From Clostridiales bacterium (lineage in GTDB: Bacteria > Bacillota > Clostridia > Oscillospirales > Oscillospiraceae), in assembly GCA_020861055.1 (NCBI GenBank), contig JAJBTD010000135.1, positions 1-7,667 on the forward strand: a stretch of DNA of 7,667 nucleotides, in the 5' to 3' direction. The translations under genes and the position numbers were made by a program. Under the pieces are notes generated by a model. It saw only the letters and a list, made by a program, of their open reading frames with translations, made no database searches and was not told the DNA's origin. Below, piece by piece: positions 5,574 to 7,667 of this stretch; position 1 is the stretch's first letter, and every line of letters starts with the position of its first letter.

Positions 5574-5685
5574 CCTTATCAAGAGTGGCGGAGGGATTGG
5601 CCCGATGAAGCCCGGCAACCTGCCCTGTCAGCAGACGTGCTGATGGGTAAGGTGCCAAGTCCAGCGGTTTTTCGTAAAGATGAGG
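5574..5685 (+). promoter_or_regulatory. SAM-I (S-box) riboswitch aptamer of metK
   Basis: The conserved S-box core is clear: CTTATCAAGAGTGGCGGAGG (from 5575), GGCCCGATGAAGCCCGGCAA (from 5599), then GGTGCCAAGTCCAGCGG and AAAGATGAGG. Helix P1 forms from CCTTATC (5574-5580) and GATGAGG (5679-5685) with one G-U pair; P3 forms around CAGCA-GACG-TGCTG. High SAM stabilises P1 and lets the downstream terminator form, so MetK synthesis stops when its product is plentiful. Odd point: P4 seems reduced to about three pairs (GCG/CGT around 5664-5674) with a T-rich loop. Family assignment is secure. Confidence 0.95.
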
Positions 5686-5700
5686 ACAGTATGCTCTCTG

Positions 5701-5731
5701 CTGCGTATCCGCATGGGTGCGCAGTTTTTTT
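5701..5731 (+). terminator. Riboswitch-controlled terminator of metK leader
   Basis: CTGCGTATCC (5701-5710) pairs with GGGTGCGCAG (5715-5724), ten pairs with two G-U, around loop GCAT, and is followed directly by seven T (5725-5731). It lies 15 bases after the aptamer and 56 bases before the metK start, as expected for an S-box expression platform. I could not draw a convincing antiterminator between the P1 3' strand and the 5' half of this stem. Confidence 0.85.
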
Positions 5732-5787
5732 GCAAAAAGTCAAGGGCTGTGTTGTTGAACAAAAACACAGAAAGGAAACGCAACACC

Positions 5788-6969
5788 ATGAGCAACCGTA
5801 TTTTTACCTCTGAATCTGTCACCGAGGGGCACCCGGACAAGATTTGCGACCAGGTCTCGGACGCCATCCTGGACGCCATGCTGGCCCAGGACCCCATGAG
5901 CCGGGTGGCCTGCGAGACGGCTACCACCACCGGCATGGTGATGGTCATGGGGGAGATCACCTCCAAGGCACAGGTGGATATCCCCGCCATCGTCCGGAAG
6001 ACGGTGGCTGACATCGGTTATGACAAACCGGAGTACGGCTTCGACGCCCAGACCTGCGCCGTATTCACCACCCTGGATAAGCAGTCCCCCGACATCGCCA
6101 TGGGGGTGGACCAGTCCTACGAGGCCCAGGGAGGCCAGGAGAACGAGGCTGACCGCATCGGCGCAGGCGACCAGGGCATGATGTTCGGCTACGCCTGCCG
6201 GGAGACGGAGGAGCTGATGCCCGCCCCTCTGGCCCTGTCCCACAATCTGACCCGCGCCCTGGCCGCCCAGCGCCGGAGCAGCGCTCTCCCCTGGCTCCGT
6301 CCCGACGGCAAGAGCCAGGTCACGGTGGCCTATGACGAGCAAGGCAAGGTGGAGTGGTGCCCGGCCATCGTGGTCTCCACCCAGCACGACCCGGACATCA
6401 GTATTAAAGACCTGCGGGAAGCGGTGATTGAGGAGATCATCCGGCCCAATCTGCCCCGGCGGTACATCCGCCCGGAGACGGAATTTTATGTCAACCCAAC
6501 CGGCCGTTTCGTGGTGGGCGGCCCCGTGGGCGATTCCGGTCTCACCGGGCGCAAGATCATTGTGGACACCTACGGCGGCGCGGCGGCCCACGGCGGCGGC
6601 TGCTTCTCCGGCAAGGACCCCACCAAGGTAGACCGCTCCGCCGCCTACATGGCCCGGTACGCCGCCAAGAACCTGGTGGCCGCCGGTCTGGCGGACCGCT
6701 GCCAGATCGAGCTGGCCTACGCCATCGGCGTGGCCCGGCCGGTCTCCGTCCTGGTGGACAGCTTCGGCACCGGAACGGTCAGCGACGAGCGGCTGTCCCA
6801 GCTGGTGCAGCAGGTGTTCGACCTGCGGCCCGCCTCCATCATCCGCACCCTGGACCTCCGGCGGCCCATCTACAAGCAGACCGCCGCCTATGGCCACTTC
6901 GGACGCCCCGACCTGGACCTCCCCTGGGAGCGTCTGGACAAGGTGGAGGAACTGAAGGCGGCTCTCTGA
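5788..6969 (+). CDS. metK: MetK, S-adenosylmethionine synthetase (methionine adenosyltransferase)
   Basis: 393 residues, standard length. It makes SAM from methionine and ATP, releasing phosphate and diphosphate; a cytosolic tetramer in the family. Seen: GHPDKICDQVSDAILD with His15 and Asp17 (ATP and metal site), Glu43, the GAGDQGMMFGYA loop (125-136), and the phosphate-binding GGGCFSGKDPTKVDRSAAY (269-287). The C in GGGCFSGKD replaces the more common A, an accepted variant of the signature. Start choice: MSNRIFTSESVTEGHPDK begins at 5788, 10 bases after AAGGAA; an in-frame ATG at 5680 lies inside the riboswitch and is rejected. A 7-bp hairpin (CTGTGTT 5747-5753 with AACACAG 5764-5770) sits just before the ribosome site. 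Single-gene unit, divergent from the fab operon. Confidence 0.97.
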   Translation: MSNRIFTSESVTEGHPDKICDQVSDAILDAMLAQDPMSRVACETATTTGMVMVMGEITSKAQVDIPAIVRKTVADIGYDKPEYGFDAQTCAVFTTLDKQSPDIAMGVDQSYEAQGGQENEADRIGAGDQGMMFGYACRETEELMPAPLALSHNLTRALAAQRRSSALPWLRPDGKSQVTVAYDEQGKVEWCPAIVVSTQHDPDISIKDLREAVIEEIIRPNLPRRYIRPETEFYVNPTGRFVVGGPVGDSGLTGRKIIVDTYGGAAAHGGGCFSGKDPTKVDRSAAYMARYAAKNLVAAGLADRCQIELAYAIGVARPVSVLVDSFGTGTVSDERLSQLVQQVFDLRPASIIRTLDLRRPIYKQTAAYGHFGRPDLDLPWERLDKVEELKAAL

Positions 6970-6990
6970 GTCTTCTGTTTTACGCGCTCC

Positions 6991-7022
6991 GGCCCGGCAG
7001 GATTTCCTGCCGGGCCATTTTT
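6991..7022 (+). terminator. Intrinsic terminator of metK
   Basis: GGCCCGGCAGG (6991-7001), loop ATTT, CCTGCCGGGCC (7006-7016), eleven perfect GC-rich pairs, followed by ATTTTT. It begins 21 bases after the metK stop and isolates metK from the sigma factor gene. Confidence 0.93.
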
Positions 7023-7044
7023 GTCCTTTACCGTGGGGACAAAA
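7019..7044. promoter_or_regulatory. Inverted repeat upstream of the sigma factor gene
   Basis: TTTTGTCC (7019-7026), ten bases, GGACAAAA (7037-7044): eight perfect pairs. The left arm overlaps the U-tract of the metK terminator. The right arm lies within the spacer of a weak promoter candidate, so it could be an operator for the next gene. The same TTTGTCC word occurs twice upstream of metK. No known regulator is matched. Confidence 0.35.
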
Positions 7045-7055
7045 CGTGGTAGGAT
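7027..7055 (+). promoter_or_regulatory. Weak candidate promoter of the sigma factor gene
   Basis: TTTACC (7027-7032), 17-base spacer, TAGGAT (7050-7055); each box matches four of six consensus bases. The leader would be about 84 bases. A TGAAAC at 7101-7106, of the kind seen in ECF -35 boxes, has no fitting -10 and lies too close to the ribosome site. The rest of the 6970-7145 gap shows nothing further. Confidence 0.3.
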
Positions 7056-7145
7056 TTTCCCAGGCGAAGCTGCGCCGTTTTATGCAGCAAAACCGCCGCC
7101 TGAAACGTATCCTTTAACGAGAAGAGAGAAGGGGGGACGCCTCCT

Positions 7146-7667
7146 GTGTTTGGAAGAAAGAAGCCGCCGGAGCACCAGGACTTTGAGGCCCTGGTCTGTC
7201 GGCAGGAAAACCGCATCTATCGTCTGGCCCTGTCCATTTTGGGCAACGTCCAGGACGCCGAGGATCAGACACAGGAGACCTTCCTCCGGTATCTGGAAAA
7301 GCGCCCGGTCTTTGAAAATGAGGCTCACGAGAGCGCCTGGCTGCTCACTGTGACCCGGAACGGCTGCATCTCCCGCCTCCGCTCCAAGTCCCGGCAGAAC
7401 CTGCCTCTGGAGATGGACATTCCCACTCCGGGGCCGGAGGAGCGGGAGGAGATCGAGGAGCTGTTCCGCCTGCCGGCGGAGGACAGAGAGGTCATTCATC
7501 TGTACTACTATGAGGGCTGGTCTACCAGAGAGATCGCCCAGATGACGGGAACCAGAGAGGGCACCGTCCGCAGCCGTCTCAGCCGGGCCAGAGCCAAGCT
7601 AAGAGCACTATTGGAGTCCAATGGTATGAAGTCAAGTGGGAAATTGAAGAAAAAATTGATTGAAATC
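7146..7667 (+). CDS. RNA polymerase sigma factor, sigma-70 family (ECF-like), partial at the window end
   Basis: 174 residues from GTG with no stop before the edge. Region 2 (about 13-80) contains the core-binding and -10 recognition helix NVQDAEDQTQETFLRYLEK and RNGCISRLRS. Region 4 (about 105-155) contains EDREVIHLYYYEGWSTREIA followed by a helix-turn-helix TGTREGTVRSRLSRARAKL for the -35 box. Regions 1 and 3 are absent, as in ECF (group 4) sigmas, which direct RNA polymerase to stress or envelope genes and are often held by an anti-sigma factor encoded next. Start: the GTG at 7146 follows AAGGGGGG (7129-7136) by 9 bases, and no other in-frame start precedes it after the TGA at 7101. Odd point: recognisable sigma sequence ends near residue 156, and the frame then runs on into a lysine-rich, AT-rich tail. 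The ECF group is not assigned. Confidence 0.85.
   Translation, partial: MFGRKKPPEHQDFEALVCRQENRIYRLALSILGNVQDAEDQTQETFLRYLEKRPVFENEAHESAWLLTVTRNGCISRLRSKSRQNLPLEMDIPTPGPEEREEIEELFRLPAEDREVIHLYYYEGWSTREIAQMTGTREGTVRSRLSRARAKLRALLESNGMKSSGKLKKKLIEI

Noticed and set aside
5680..5787. N-terminal extension of MetK starting at ATG 5680
   Set aside because: It lies inside P1 of the riboswitch and crosses the terminator; the real family N-terminus and ribosome site are at 5788.
5740..6897. Minus-strand open frame of 385 codons opposite metK
   Set aside because: Antisense shadow of metK; no start signal, and the plus strand has complete MAT signatures.
7101..7106. TGAAAC as an ECF-type -35 box for autoregulation of the sigma gene
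   Set aside because: No fitting -10 element at the usual spacing; the -10 would fall in the ribosome site and leave no leader.
1..7667. CRISPR arrays, tRNA or rRNA genes, insertion sequences, phage genes or defence systems
   Set aside because: None seen on either strand; the window is filled by core metabolic genes and their control regions.

Overview
The window reads as a chromosomal housekeeping segment from a GC-rich, low-complexity-free Firmicute, most likely a gut-type clostridial (Oscillospiraceae-like) bacterium. The clues are a FabT-type regulator heading a fab cluster, a 3H-domain NiaR, a CIRCE element, a SAM-I riboswitch on metK, strong GGAGG ribosome sites and near-consensus sigma-A promoters with 17-bp spacers. 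The genus assignment is an inference from sequence character only; no search was run.

Layout. (1) Positions 1-82, minus strand: the first codons of htpG (Hsp90), with its own promoter and a perfect CIRCE operator at 142-168. In this sequence the htpG frame is broken by TAA at codon 22, only 17 bases from the window edge. (2) Positions 290-876, plus strand: a monocistronic niaR (niacin-responsive repressor) with a strong promoter and a dyad just past its -10. (3) Positions 927-966: a long hairpin that ends both niaR and the convergent fab operon. (4) Positions 990-5327, minus strand, transcribed right to left: fabT - acpP - fabD - fabG - fabF - fabZ, a compact type II fatty acid synthesis operon. 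It has one clear promoter (TTGACA-N17-TATCAT), a FabT-like inverted repeat just downstream of that promoter, and an intrinsic terminator between acpP and fabD that should make acpP mRNA more abundant than the enzyme mRNA. No fabH, enoyl reductase (fabK/fabI) or acetyl-CoA carboxylase gene is present. (5) Positions 5328-5787: a 460-base divergent intergenic region carrying the fab promoter and operator leftward, and the metK promoter, a SAM-I riboswitch and its terminator rightward. (6) Positions 5788-6969: metK (S-adenosylmethionine synthetase), followed by a strong terminator. (7) Positions 7146 to the end: a partial ECF-like sigma factor, open at the window edge.

How the genes work together. 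FabD loads malonyl groups on the AcpP phosphopantetheine arm, FabF condenses, FabG reduces and FabZ dehydrates. FabT probably represses the set when long-chain acyl-ACP accumulates. MetK makes SAM and is shut down by SAM through its leader RNA. NiaR, HtpG and the sigma factor are separate units.

This is mostly an ordinary core region and I do not see a new biological system. The items most worth checking are the htpG nonsense codon, the terminator inside the fab operon, the dyad over the metK -35 box, and the inverted repeat upstream of the sigma factor gene.
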